Assembly: GCA_037954235.1 (NCBI GenBank)
Contig: JBBMOA010000017.1
Span: 17,250,527-17,314,526 of the forward strand
From: Aulostomus chinensis
Taxonomy: Eukaryota > Chordata > Actinopteri > Syngnathiformes > Aulostomidae
Direction of reading: 5' to 3'
DNA: 64,000 nt
The notes under the pieces were generated by a model. The model was not told where the DNA came from. It searched no databases and saw nothing but the letters and a program-made list of their open reading frames with translations. The translations under genes and the position numbers were made by a program. Below are positions 25,620 through 37,530 of this stretch, piece after piece (position 1 is the first letter of the stretch; the number at the start of each line of letters is the position of its first letter).

Positions 25620-26061
25620 CCTTCAGGGGCTGTGGTCCAGTGGGTGAAGGGAGATGATGCTGCTATAGGGAGATCTGGGGAGTGGTCCGCCGCAATGGAA
25701 GTCATAATGAGACTCAGCGTTCTCCCCGGCTACTGCTCGCATATTACTCACACTGGAGTGGAGAGGGCAGAGGCATTGGGGCCGGTTGCATAGCAGCACA
25801 TCAATAATCATCCAAATGGAGAGCCAGTCAGTGGGTTTACAATAGCAATCCTGTGATGGTTGTAGCTCGATCAGGCTGTTTAATTGGTCGACCCAGAATA
25901 CAAGAACGAGGGAGGAATCGATTTAATGATAGAAGTACGTCCACCTCCGAAACTGTAGGTGGCAGTATGCTCCCTCAGCTGGTGGTAGTCAGACTAGGCA
26001 AAGATGACCGTTTGCATCTCACACCAATTAAATTATCAAGAGGTAAGTGGCAGACTTCAAT
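25620..26061. other. Non-coding stretch, no gene seen
   Basis: Unique sequence with no supported feature. Confidence 0.5.
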
Positions 26062-26623
26062 TTAAAGGAATAGTAACATATTTCTTGAAGGATTTTAAGC
26101 TGGCAGAGCACTGAGTTTGACATCGCGGCTCCTCCTCCACTTTGCACAGTTCAATTTCCAGGTTTAGTTGCCTAACAGGAGCTATGGAAAATGTTTTGAA
26201 ATACCTAGGTGGGGGGCCGACTGAACTAAGTACATGTCACATCACCAACTGTCTCTGACACGATGTTTTTAACCTCGTGGTAGCCTGTACCCTCCAGCCA
26301 TGATGCCATGTTTTTCAGCCCCACTGTCACCTGTAGCTCCCAGCCTTGACCCCATTTTTTTCAGCCCAATCTGTAGCTCCCAGCCGGGATGCCATTTTTT
26401 TAGGAGGCAAAAAACTTGGCATGCCAAGGCTTCAGGACACGTGGATTACATCAGAGGAGAAGTCTGGAGATACTTAATTGTATTATTGGGTTTTTTTTTT
26501 TTCCTGTTATTGTTTAGTTTGTTTGTATCTTAAGTTGAGGGTTGGTCACCATTCAATTCAGTTGACCTTACAGGTGAGAAGATATTTACCTAGTTTTCAT
26601 TTTAGAGTGGACTATCTCTTTAA
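26062..26623. mobile_element. Diverged MITE with TTAA at both ends
   Basis: The left end reads TTAAAGGAATAGT (26062-26074). The right end, read on the minus strand, is TTAAAGAGATAGTCCAC (from 26623). The latter matches 15 of 17 bases of the left end of the MITE at 41244 (TTAAAGAGACAGTTCAC). The roughly 560-bp length is similar, and no transposase is present. TTAA ends fit TTAA-target superfamilies such as piggyBac or Kolobok. The inverted repeats are degraded, so the copy is old. Internal tandem repeats lie at 26280-26402. Confidence 0.55.
26280..26402 (+). repeat. Three imperfect tandem units inside the MITE
   Basis: A roughly 40-50 bp motif repeats as CTCCAGCCATGATGCCATG, CTCCCAGCCTTGACCCCAT and CTCCCAGCCGGGATGCCAT. 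Each is followed by a T-run, and the first two by TTCAGCCC. Confidence 0.7.
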
Positions 26624-26660
26624 CATGATTACAGCCACATTTGCATGTACTTCAAAACCC

Positions 26661-26693
26661 CAGTGTATTGTGTTATCCTAACACAATACACTG
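26661..26693. repeat. Perfect 15-bp palindrome, 3-nt loop
   Basis: The arms CAGTGTATTGTGTTA (26661-26675) and TAACACAATACACTG (26679-26693) are exact reverse complements separated by TCC. The sequence could extrude as a cruciform or fold as a tight hairpin in RNA. It lies 38 bp beyond the right end of the 26 kb MITE. Confidence 0.95.
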
Positions 26694-29457
26694 ACTTTTC
26701 TAACATTTAAAATGACATTTAAGACACTGTAACATCTAGCATGTGATTTTTAGTAATATTTCATTTACATCTTCTAGGTTCAACTCTGTTATATTCAGAG
26801 TATACGATCATGCATCTGTTTTGTATTGTGGACCCTTTTTTGCAGGGAGACTGTGACATATTGAGCTCTAACAGGCCACAAATCGATCTCCATCACAAAG
26901 GAAATCAATGCACCGGAACTGAGTTACTCCGATGGGCTGAGTGGAGATTACTCGATTTTCAGTCGAATAAAAGACCATTACCATATGTCTCCTGTGGTGG
27001 AATTTAGTTGCAGCCCATGAATAATTATATTCAAGATACAGATCGTGGTAAACATTGTTATTCTTTGTGGATAATAATCTAAATAATTCCGCTAAAACAC
27101 TGTCACTTTCTGATATTGTTGATTAAATACCACACCATTACTGCAAGATTGTGGAATAAAGCCATGTGACTCATAATCTACAAACTGCAACTGTTATTTT
27201 GAAAACAATAAATAGGCCAACTCTGCATAATGTGATATCACACATACATAGTGCCATTCAGTACATCATATTCAAATGTGTTCCATATGGTCACATTGTT
27301 CTGGAGATAGGGACAAGAGAATGCTCAATCATAAGTAAAGATAAAACTGCAAATGAGACAGCTTGAGTGTACCTCTCCTATAAGAATAGCCTCTACATTA
27401 CAGAATCTCCAGCTGTTCCTTTATCCCTCCTCGACTCAATCCAGTCATTAAAAACTTTCACATCTTTTCAAACATTTGCTGCAAAAAGAAGAAAAATAAA
27501 AGACGCTCTGATGCAGCACGCACACATTTCACCGAAAAAAAAGGTTGGGAACGTGTGAGGTATAGGGGGAACATATGAATTTGCATATTGCAGCAGTGTT
27601 GATTTCTTTAGTCTTTTTTTTTTAAGCTTTCCTTCTGTGTTGACGCCGTGTGACGTTTTGTGTATTTTCACACACTGTACATCTATATCCACACACAGGC
27701 ATGCCCTCCAGGTCCTCAAGTCAAGGTGTGTGTGGGTGCAAATTCGATTATACTCAAGTTAAAGCAATTTCCTGTGGAATTCAATTCTTGTCCTGTGTTG
27801 CAGGTGAGCTCCCCGCGGACGTCTGTGTCTTCTCAAAGAAATAAAGCACCTATAAACAGCAGCCTTAAAGGTGGGGGGAGGAAGTAAAGCCAAAATGCAA
27901 TTAATATGCAAATTCGGGGGGGAGACTTAATGGGGAGCCTTAACAAACATTCGTGTGTAGTGAGATAAGGCTGTTTTCAGGTTGTTTTCGTCTAACCTCT
28001 GCCTGTCCAAAGTCAAAGCCTTGGGGAGCTGAAACTCTTGAAAAGGCGTGGATGTTGTTGGTAATGGATTATTGTATGAGAAGAAGTAGGGCAGTCTCGG
28101 GTGAGGTTTTAGAGTGCACACACTTTGTGGTGTCACACAGTTGTGCAAAATGGCAGTCATCTAACTGAAACAATTCTTTCCTTTTATGTCACTCTGTCTT
28201 TTTTTTTTTGTACCACGGGTGAGCAATTTACTCTGAATCCCTTGAGTTCGCCATGGGTGGGGGGTGGGGGGGAGGAGAGGGTAGAGGGGAGAGAGGTAGA
28301 ATGAGCTGCCTGAGGCGAGAGATGGAGGGCAGCAGAGAGGCTGAGAGTACGCATTCAGATTGGGAATTCATTTGCCATTCTCAGGCTCAGTCATACTTCA
28401 AGAGGCTTTAGGAGAGACATGGAGGAGGGAGAGATGAGGCCTCTGATGTGGAATGACATGCCTGATGATAGAGGGAGAGGCGAAAGAGAGAATGAGATGA
28501 GACCACTATGAATCACAGTGATAGAGGAATAGCGAGACTGACGGTGCAACAGGGAGGGAGATGAGGAAGAAAAATGGGGAGGTTTGGGCTGCAGTCCTGC
28601 GGGTCGATGCTGCAGTCGAGGCCACAGTAGTGCTGCCTGATGGATCTAAGTCACCAGGGACCGTACCCTCTCCCTCCATCCCTCCAACCCCCACCTTAAT
28701 GATTCACCACTACCACCCTCCAACCCTCCTGCGCCTCCACCACAATTCACACCCACTCCCCGAGCTAAATTATCACCGCGGTCCCTCTGAGAGCTCCATC
28801 ACTCTCCCTCCATCTTCGGTTATCATCAAACAAGTATATGAGCTGAGACTGGGCGCCTGATTGCATTGAAGAGCCCAGCTCAGCAGTTTTTATGAGACTA
28901 TGCGCATTTGTTCGCACACTCCAACTCACACACCGCTGGCTTTGATGGCACTTTTGCAGGAAGAGTTTTCCATCTTAAAATGCTTGAGTGTTTACAAGTG
29001 ATGATGCAGAGTCGATTTAGTGGAGGGGCAGTGTAATTCCACGGGCAGGACACTATAAATGTTGATTAGATGAAGGGTTGAGTGGAATATTTAATCATCA
29101 GGGACACATTGGTATTCTCTCTTCATACGACTCTTATATCATGTTAGCTCTGGGTTAGAGAGCACTGCGACAACTCAACAGTTCAAGTACCCGCACAGAT
29201 CCATGAGAGAACAGCTTTGACTACTTGATTATAGGTTATAGTACATCAGACAGGTTGATGGTAATCACTGGAAACAATTGCTGGTCTGTGTTAGCCAAAG
29301 GTCTTTACCAGCAGAATTCTAGTCAGTCAGGGTTACAATGGAAAGATTAGTTCAACATACAATTGCCTCTAATAATAGTATGAATCTGTGCATCTCCTAG
29401 ATTCCTGGATCCACAAACACAATGGAAGAATGTATGTTAACATGTCTTCTCCTTTTA
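26694..29457. other. Long non-coding stretch, no gene seen
   Basis: Unique sequence. Two POU octamers in opposite orientation lie at 27579-27586 (ATTTGCAT) and 27906-27913 (ATGCAAAT). A G-rich tract at about 28258-28284 has quadruplex potential, and the stretch beyond it to about 28530 is purine-rich. The block 28560-28860 contains open frames on both strands without splice support. Confidence 0.5.
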
Positions 29458-29539
29458 TACTTCCGCCAAGGCATCTCATTCCATGCCTGCCTGAGTTGCG
29501 TTGACATTTCACCATCCTCTCTCAGTTTTGTCAATTGTG

Positions 29540-30125
29540 TCACAACATCTTGCCAGAAGTGGGTTGAGAGTAGTTCAGCATCTTAGTACTATCCTCACTA
29601 GCCACACAGTTGGCGGCGTTGCTGCTGCTGCTGCTGCTGCTGCTCCTGATTCCGTTTGATCCAAAACCACTGGTATGCTGCCTCCTAGCCGAGCCTGCAA
29701 AGCCCAGATTCCCCAAGAATCCAAGGGGTTCTTCACTGCGAAGCCCCTTTAGCCAACTTCCACTGGCAGGTTTCAGGCCTTCCATCCATCCTGCTGGTTC
29801 TCAAAGAGAAAGGCTTGGTATCTCCTTAGCTTTTGCTTATGTTCATCCTGCATCCGCTCCAACCCGAGCTGCTGTGAACTTGATAAGCACCTCCTGGTTG
29901 ATATGTTCCAACCACATGACACTTGAGCAACTTCTTCAACTCTGCTTCCATCTCCTAGTTGCTAGACTTGCCTTGGATGCCTTTTCATCTCATCTCTGCT
30001 GCTGCCTGAGAAATCAGACGAACCACAGAAAAGTTGTCCTCCCTTGCCTGCTCAAGACCAGCCGCCAACTGAGCCAAAAGTCAGTCATGTTGCCACCTGA
30101 ACTTCCCATCCAAAAGTCCTAACCC
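29540..30125 (-). mobile_element. Possible relic of a retroelement gene, broken
   Basis: On the minus strand, two partly overlapping frames carry protein-like texture. One, from about 29935 down to 29775, has a charged, coiled-coil-like stretch rich in Gln, Glu, Lys and Arg. The other (29785-29540) is Gly/Ser-rich with a poly-Ser run from the (GCT)8 array at 29621-29644. A frame change near 29780 and stops break it. The texture recalls gag-like proteins of fish retroelements, but no zinc knuckle, protease or reverse transcriptase motif is visible. The plus-strand 170-codon frame here is probably a shadow with a repeat-derived Leu run. Confidence 0.25.
29621..29644. repeat. (GCT)8 trinucleotide repeat
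   Basis: Eight exact GCT units in plus orientation (CAG-type repeat on the minus strand). Confidence 0.95.
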
Positions 30126-33100
30126 ACATGCTCAAACTTGGCTGGCCTTCCACAGCACTGAGGTCCCACTGCCAACCACCCTCAACCCACCATGAGTGGA
30201 GGTTTGATGAAGTAAGCGTAACATCACACACTGATTACTAACAAATATGTAAGTATGTGTATATGTAAGTATGAAGACCTCATCTGAAAAGACATGTTGA
30301 TTTTTTTTTAATTGGGATTTATTTTGTGAGCGCGATAAACAAAATTCTATTTACCTCAATTTTACTGTGGCAGAGGAAAAATCTCACAGATGGACATCTC
30401 AAAATCTGGGCAAATACAACCAAAACTATCTGCATGATAGATACACAGGTAAAAAAAAAAAATGTTTATTTGTAGTTGGGTGATCCTACCCTTTAGTGGA
30501 ATCAGAAACAAACCCAGATCACCCAGCCATGCTGCCACCATACTGTCACACACACCAATACAGAGGGAATGATCTGGCATGTACTGGCCCCGTGATTAAA
30601 GTGTATAGAGCTCACCTGCCCAAGTCCAATCAGGGACTGTACTGATTGCAACAGATTGCTGGAGACTGAAAATGGGGTAGAGAGGAGGAGGGGTGGGACC
30701 TCCATCACTGGTGAAGTGATACAGTGGTGAAGCCATGGCAGGGTGGCAGGAAGCTGCAGCCCCAGGGAGGATCCAGCTCCTCTCAACTCCTCTCTGGCCA
30801 GACGGGGTGAATCAATCATCTCCAAAGATGTCAGCATCTGCCCAAGCAATTTCAGATTGGAATAAATGGCAGATGGGGATGTTGTTCCCTCTGTTTAATC
30901 AGTTCCACCAAATGTGGTTTTATCTCTTATAAAATGAAACCATCTGTAGCACGTAGGTGTAAGGATCAAGTGAGGGAGGACAGAGGGAGAGGGTGACAGA
31001 GGGAGAGAGAAGAGATGTGTGTGCGCATGCATATGTGCATGCTTTCTTATGAGTGTGAGGGTTTGTTTTTTGTGCATGTGTGCTGACGGAGGGCAGAGAG
31101 GGAGAGAGAAATTGAACACTATGAAACAGTGAAACAGAAGCAGAGTAGTGGGAGTGAAATGGAAAAAAAAGAGAAGCACTTATCCATTAAAAAGAGGGAA
31201 AATGTAATCTTACTGCAAAGCTCACACCTCCACTCTAATCTCCTCTTTCTCCCTCACAGGAGTACCACCCAGGGGCCATCACCATTATATCTAGACCCAT
31301 CTATTTCCTCCTCCGCCTCCAACCAGACACTGGGGCTGTAATTTGGTCCCCCTAGCCCCAGCCTAGGCACAGACATCCCTGATAAATCCCCTTGTTTTGA
31401 ACCAGGGATGATAGTGTGGAAGTATTACAGCTCTCAAAGCTCCTGCTTTCACTTTCAGATAACACTTTACTTTACTGTGGCCTTAATGTGCAGTAAACTA
31501 TAGTAAAGTCTAAGTAGGGTACACAGTGTTTCAGTGAAAACACTTTGATTACATTATGTAGAATGCAAGGCAGCAGCTACATCTGCACACTGGCACTAAC
31601 ACAGCGTTGTTACACCCTCGTAAGCACATAATGCACCAGATACACCCCCATTAAAGTGTGGTGGAGAGAATCAGGTGACAGGAGAGAGAGAGAGACTGTA
31701 GTTTTCTTTGTCCCACTGCAAGTAGTCGTCACACGCTCTGGCTTATAGCTGCCATTAATGAATGTCTGACAGGGTAAATCACTTGAGACTCGAAGGCGGA
31801 AAAACTCAACACCTCCAGCAAGAGATCATCACTCTTTTATCACTCTTAACTGTATGTGGAATAATGATCTGAAGAAACGGTATTATACTCGCAAATTTTA
31901 ATGTTCATATTCAACTGTTGTGGTTGTTTTGTTTTTTTCAAATCTGTAGTTACAAATGAGTATTTCTTTTAAATACAACAAAAATGACATGTCTTAAAAA
32001 TGGATTTCCTCAGTGGCAACTAGAAGGCAGTGGACTCTTCCTAGTCTGCCAACATTTGTTTTACACGGCTAGCCAACAACAAGCGATCAGCAAACTGTTC
32101 CTTGATCGTTCTCTCTGCCAATCACTGAGACTTGTTTTTCCACTTGAGTTGTCATTATTGTATTCATGACAATTATATGAATTGATAAATAATGAATTTG
32201 AAGAAGAAGAAGAAGAAGAAAAACAGTTCCCTTAAAGTCTGCTTGGATCATAAACACAAAGAAAATTCATTCTAATCGTCACATTTATTTGAAGGTACGG
32301 CTAAAGATTTGAAGAAACAACCTATAGTTTCTAACTGAGTCCCGTATGGATTATTATTCTATTAGATTAAAGATTTTTGTATTGTTTTTAATTTCACTTC
32401 ATTTTCATTGAGTCATATCAACATATGCAGCAAGTGATAAAACATTTAATACAACTGATCATTATTCAAAATTTTTGTTTTTAATGAAAACGTAAAATTA
32501 TTCGGAACGTTTTCATCTTAAATCTTTATAATCCCGATAACAGATGAGAGCTAGAGCACAATTCATCACCGACTGCTCCGAACAAGAGCTTGAAACGTAC
32601 TTTAAATATTAAATGATATTCCTAATTTTGGTGAAATAAAATAAAATACTGTCCAAATATTTAAGAAAAATGGTGTTTTTCATTCAAAATGCTGTTAGTT
32701 CATCACAATTAATTGGTGCTTCATTACGATATGAGTAGAGGAAGACACTGGTTCACTTGATCAGGCAAGAGGAAGAAGAGATTTTTGCTGTTTTATTGTC
32801 TGACGCTTCATCTCGACACACCGTCATCAATCACTAGGCAACAAAAACATATGCATCACAGCAAAAGGGGGATACGAGTTTACTTTAATACATTTTTAAC
32901 ACCGCTCATTTATTGTAAATCTTGTTTTTTCTAAAGTTATTCTCAACATCACTGCATTTTACTTTGAAATATACTTTGCATTGTACATTTTACACCGAGA
33001 CATCTTAATTGCAATGAAAAATGGGCAACATCTGCATTTCTGATACTCAGTGACAGAAACTATGAAGTACGTATTCCATAAATGCTTATTCTCTTCCTCT

Positions 33101-33830
33101 AAATTACAGGCTTATAATTTAATGTTCTGCTTGCTTTCAAAAAAAAGAAAAAAAAAAGACTATCTTCTGCCTCTCCCTCCACCCTGCAGAGACCCCGTCC
33201 CTGTTCTAATACGCCAGGATGCTTTGTGATAAAAGCTCGACTTCACTATTTATTCCCAAAGATAAATTAGGTTCACGCTGAGTACTTAATGTTCACAAGA
33301 CGTGAGAGAATAGTAGTTCAAAGATGAGAGCCGGCAGCTATATCTGGACAGCACGGTTCACATCCACTTTATTTTCTGGTCTGCCTTTATCAATTTTTAA
33401 TATTAGGAGTTTTTTTTTTAATTTCTTCCAGCAGCATCAGAAAGACAAAGAGACCCTTTAAGTTAAATTGATTTGGAGTGAAGCTCGGCTATTAAACTTC
33501 ACAAACTATTTTTAACTTGGGAAGACAAAGAGAAATAGAGTACAGCAGAAGGGACTAAACATGCTGTACAGATGCTGCAGTGACTCTATGAGCCTTGTTG
33601 GATGAGGAAGACTACATAGCACAGCTGGGATAATTGCTACTGTAAAACCAAAAAAAAAATTATTGTCAGGGGAGTAACTGGCCTGTTTGACATGACAACA
33701 TGGTAATCAGTCATGTCCTGATAACTCATACCAAGCGGTCTCAAAGTAAATTTGGCTCCAGCGTGGTCTGAATAATTCACCGTCCCCGCTCGTCCTTTGT
33801 ACGTCCACTATTCTCTCTCTGCCTTCACAG
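30126..33830. other. Long non-coding stretch, no exon confirmed
   Basis: Unique sequence with GA-rich patches (30980-31015), a (GAA)n run at 32200-32223 and AT-rich DNA at 32300-32700. A pyrimidine tract ending CCCTCACAG at 31259 could be an acceptor. The following 80 bp stay open in two frames until stops at about 31339-31360, but neither peptide is recognisable. Confidence 0.45.
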
Positions 33831-34021
33831 ACGAGAGGAACCAATTTGGGCTTCTCTCAGACCAGTCAGGTAGGCAGAAGCTGAACAGAACAGAACAGCC
33901 AGCCATGCATATGGATCAGGTCGACAGGCTGAGCATTAATGGCCTCCCTCTGGAATCTAAAACACCAACACAGGCCAGAGAGGAGCTCCTGGGGGAAATC
34001 AGAATACCGGGAGCCATTCAG
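33831..34021 (+). CDS. Candidate internal coding exon, faintly PDZ-like
   Basis: The left edge is a strong acceptor: TATTCTCTCTCTGCCTTCACAG ends at 33830, with a long pyrimidine tract. The right edge is CAG followed by GTCAGC, with GT at 34022-34023. The 191 nt between are open in one frame, giving a phase-1 start, phase-0 end and about 64 residues. The peptide opens ERNQFGLLSDQSG. Its second half reads LSINGLPLESKTPTQAREEL, followed by a short link and PGAIQ. The LSINGLPL and AREELL segments resemble the beta-strand and helix of a PDZ domain C-terminal half (compare the family pattern L-x-V-N-G then A-x-x-L-L). Canonical GDxL is not present. An alternative donor (CAG then GTAGGC at 33870) would give a 39-nt microexon. 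The downstream CA array is intronic. No gene can be named; it could still be a chance open frame. Confidence 0.35.
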
Positions 34022-34075
34022 GTCAGCTTGTACGTGTTCTCTGCATGTTACAGCTACAGCACCCCCACCCCCCTC

Positions 34076-34077
<2 letters not shown>

Positions 34078-34165
<88 letters not shown>
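34078..34165. repeat. Long (CA)n microsatellite
   Basis: About 44 uninterrupted CA units, starting 56 bp beyond the donor of the candidate exon. Open frames through it are artefacts. Confidence 0.98.
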
Positions 34166-34168
<3 letters not shown>

Positions 34169-34809
34169 CCCCCACGCTCACAGCGCCAGACCAATTTAGA
34201 GACTTCTATTGAATGCAGAGCATTGTTGACCACTTTCTAGAATGGAATCGACGTGTACATGTGTGAAATATGATTTTCACTTCCTTTGGGTTTTTGGGGA
34301 CGGAAGAGTTTGTATGTCATTCCCTGTTTTTTTAGAGTGAAACATGTAGTACAGCAGAGGAGAAAGAATAAGTTAATCAGTTGGTAATGTGACATTTGTT
34401 ATAAAATGACAATTATCATAATTTAATAAAATTAACATAAACTATTTCTGGTTACAGCTCTTTCAATGTTCTACAGTTTAGTTTTTTTGTTCGTTTGTTT
34501 TTTAAACTTTATGCAAATAACTGTAAGACTACACACAAGGGGGAAGACAGAGCGGAAAACCCGACCACAATCCTTGAAAAAACAAGAGTACCGAGACAAC
34601 TTCATAGTTTATAGACCCAACAGGTTCATGTTTCCACCAAACTTGGATCAAGAAGGGATCTATCATGAGTATTTTATCTTTTAGGGTTGATCTTTAATCT
34701 TCAAGTCCCAGCAAGATGCCGTGGCGGAGGTTTGCACTGTCAAGCTAAAGTGGTAAATGTACTTTCACTACTTGAATCAAATCTTGACTCAGACCCAATG
34801 TTTCCATTT
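34166..34809. other. Non-coding stretch with a possible repeat scrap
   Basis: AT-rich unique sequence with a POU octamer at 34511-34518. GCCGTGGCGGAGGTTTGCAC near 34719-34738 resembles the GCCTTGGCGGAGGTCTGCGC string found in a widespread fish repeat (compare 60013-60225). Confidence 0.4.
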
Positions 34810-34945
34810 CAAACGGTTCAGTATGAGCAGATTAAACCCAAGGAGGGCTCGAGGGTCTAAACATCGGAGGGTTGCTGGTGCAATCTCTGCTTCTACGGGG
34901 ACCAAAGTTTCTTTGAGCAAGATACTGAACCCATTATTACTTCAA
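34810..34945 (+). mobile_element. SINE fragment related to the 3295 copy
   Basis: It shares the exact 15-mer TGAGCAAGATACTGA (34914-34928) with the SINE at 3295-3515. Upstream, CTAAACATCGGAGGGTTGCT and GGTGCAATCTCTGCTTCTAC correspond loosely to the head of that SINE (CTAGCAATCGAAGGGTCTTT). The B box is lost and the 3' tail is absent, so this is a truncated, diverged copy. Confidence 0.65.
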
Positions 34946-35238
34946 CTTCAGTTCATTTAAAGTCATCACATCACCTTAAGAGTCTCTTTACACCTCACAA
35001 ATAAAACAGGAGTGAAAGATGAACCACAACAACTCAGTGATAGATAAACCTGACACAAAGTGTAAGAGTACATGACAACACACACACACATACGCAGTTG
35101 TATGATGCTATGATAAAAGATAATATGAAACCATATTGCATGACAAGGTGATCAGAGGTGGTTTGAGGTCAAAAGTTAGAAACAAAAGGATTCAGATTTG
35201 GTCTCCTGGCAGGTGAAATCATGACAGATCATAGTAAA

Positions 35239-35327
<89 letters not shown>
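35239..35327. repeat. Long (TG)n microsatellite
   Basis: About 44 TG units with one TATG interruption near 35262. Confidence 0.98.
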
Positions 35328-35331
<4 letters not shown>

Positions 35332-37087
35332 AGGTGGCGTGGGAAAGTGCTATAAAGGTAGAAGAGCAAATATAAATACAGTCCAACAATGCACTATAGT
35401 GTAAAAAATGATCCAGGAGAGAGGGATGAAGTTTCTCCTATCCAGCCAACATATTTGGTGATCTGGATAGAACCATGACATAAGCAGTAACCTATCAGTA
35501 GTAATCTGCGTTTTATTACTGTATAAATTGTACTTATATACTTATATTACATATAGCAAGAGAGAGTGACAGATTTACACTCAGACTCCATGAAATGGGT
35601 AGCAGACGCTCGGTTGGCCGCATGAAGAATGTTAACAAGATTACTTTTCTCACACCCTCAGTAGCTCCTGACTAACCATCCAACCCTGCACCAAGTCAAT
35701 TTTGGATAAACGTTGAGCCCATTTCGAACCCCGTCGAGAGCGGTGGGTGTTTAGCGGAGAACAAAGCGCTTTATCCCGGCTTGTTCAAGAATGCTGACAA
35801 TGTGACTGTCATAAGCAGGACTTGTGACCTTGCTGAAGTGCCATTCCCTCCCACGCAGGCGTCATATCAATACTGGCTATGTCCTCACCACTCAACTTCT
35901 CGTATGCTTTACCACCACGTGACCCCAGCCAATGCAGAGAAAATACTGCGCTATCAAGCAAAGGAATGATTGTGTAACTATGGGTGCATTGTTTTATGTT
36001 GAGGAGAACCAGAATCACTTAAATCAATTAGGAGATGTTTTCAACTACAAATGGACATGCGGAGTCTGGAAATGTACATTGTCTGAGTGGAGAAATCTCA
36101 AAAGAACAATACTCCCATTTGTAGTGGCATCAATAAATGAATTATTGCATTATTCGGAAGTGATTTTGTTCAGTCCAAACACCAGGATAGGATGAATACG
36201 AGTGAATTATTGGTAGTAGTATGTAGTAAGTAGTAGCATGTAGTTAGAATGTAAGGGATGAGCCCAGTATAATCGCCCAATGTACATCCCAATGTAGGGT
36301 ATGAATTAGGTATCAAACATAAATCAAACTCAAAATTAAGTTGATTCTCAATCAATATTATGAATATAGAGTGAAAGTGTCAAAGCCCCCATAAAGAGGC
36401 TCTCACACAACTCTTAACGCGTTCATAGTTTAGTAGGTTATAGTGCCGTGATGCCAAAAAAAAGGGTATACAATAACTGTTCATTAATCGTAATCAGGGT
36501 AATAGAGTGTGAAAAAAAATGCAGTTTGACGTCATACCGCTGCAAATCTACAAACCTTGTTACACAAGATAGGAACACGCATTCTACATGTATTCAAATG
36601 TTCAGATAAAAGAAAGTGGCCCTCAATTCAACAACTAACAACTAAACTTGGATGTAAAGTGTCATTTCGGAGGCTCAAAGAACATCTCCATGGACCCATC
36701 AGGGCTCTATGATAAATGCTTTCTGACAGCTTCTCAGATTGTTGTCTGGTTCCTTTTTTTGTTTTGTTTTTGAGGTCCAACTTCAGAGCAGAGCAGTCTG
36801 AATTAAAAAAAACAACAACAGACAAACCTGAGTTGTGTGTCAGAGCGGATTCTCCCTCCTGTTCTGCACCGATAGGCGTGTGTTACGGTGTAACGTGTGA
36901 GCACATCCGCGTCTCTTCAACTCTCACACTGATAGACTCCCACAAGTTCCCTCTCTATCCATCCATCCATCCATCTATTTCTATCATCACGCTTCTTTGC
37001 TTTGTCTTTATAGCATTCCCCTCCGTGTGTGTGTGTGTGTATGTGTGTGTGCTTATACCATAGATGAGGCAGGCATGGTTATGTCTT
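35328..37087. other. Non-coding stretch, no gene seen
   Basis: Unique sequence. The block near 35740-35850 (GCGCTTTATCCCGGCTTGTT, AATGCTGACAATGTGACTGT) has a conserved-element texture. A GTAGTA-rich patch lies at 36208-36245, a CCAT repeat at 36958-36975 and a short TG run at 37025-37051. Confidence 0.45.
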
Positions 37088-37123
37088 AGCAGCAGCAGCA
37101 CCAGCAGCAGCACCAGCAGCAGC
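37088..37123. repeat. (CAG)n with CAC interruptions
   Basis: A trinucleotide array in the pattern AGCAGCAGCACCAGCAGCAG, repeated twice. Confidence 0.9.
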
Positions 37124-37305
37124 CTGTGGAAACAAAGGCAGGGTGATTTATAGCCCCTCACTGAGAGCATAAATCACACCTGCAGCGCTGCGCCTTTAAA
37201 CGCCCTGCGTCCTGACAGCATTTACCTTTTATAAATGATTGGGCTGAACCTCCCATGGAGCCTGAGACCACAAAGCTCACTCATTCCCCATCTAACTCTT
37301 CCTTT

Positions 37306-37530
37306 GTTTCACCTCTCTCTCTCTCCCTCCCTCTGTCTCATTTCAATTTTCGCTCCCTATCTATCTCACCCGTCCTCCTGTCTCTGTACTCCAGCATCTT
37401 TCTGCTTCTGCCTTTTCTGTCTCTGTCTACATTTTCACCCTCCTCCTCCTCTGCCTCCTCCTCCCTCTTCTCCTCCTCTTCCTCCTATCTGTCCTTACCA
37501 TGGCCTCCCTCTCTGTGTTTGCAGGGTATG
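37306..37530. repeat. Long pyrimidine-rich tract ending in an AG
   Basis: More than 200 nt rich in CT, CCT and TCC units runs up to TGTGTTTGCAG (37520-37530). It forms a possible acceptor. The 70-75 nt beyond are open in two frames and close at TGA or TAA, so a terminal exon is conceivable but unsupported. Purine-pyrimidine asymmetry also permits triplex DNA. Confidence 0.6.

Noticed and set aside
29610..30122. 170-codon plus-strand open frame with a Leu-rich start resembling a signal peptide
   Set aside because: The Leu run comes from (GCT)8 read in frame. The rest has no domain, and the opposite strand is the better candidate.
31260..31370. Exon after CCCTCACAG
   Set aside because: Two frames are open but short, Ser-rich or unremarkable, with no donor or family match.
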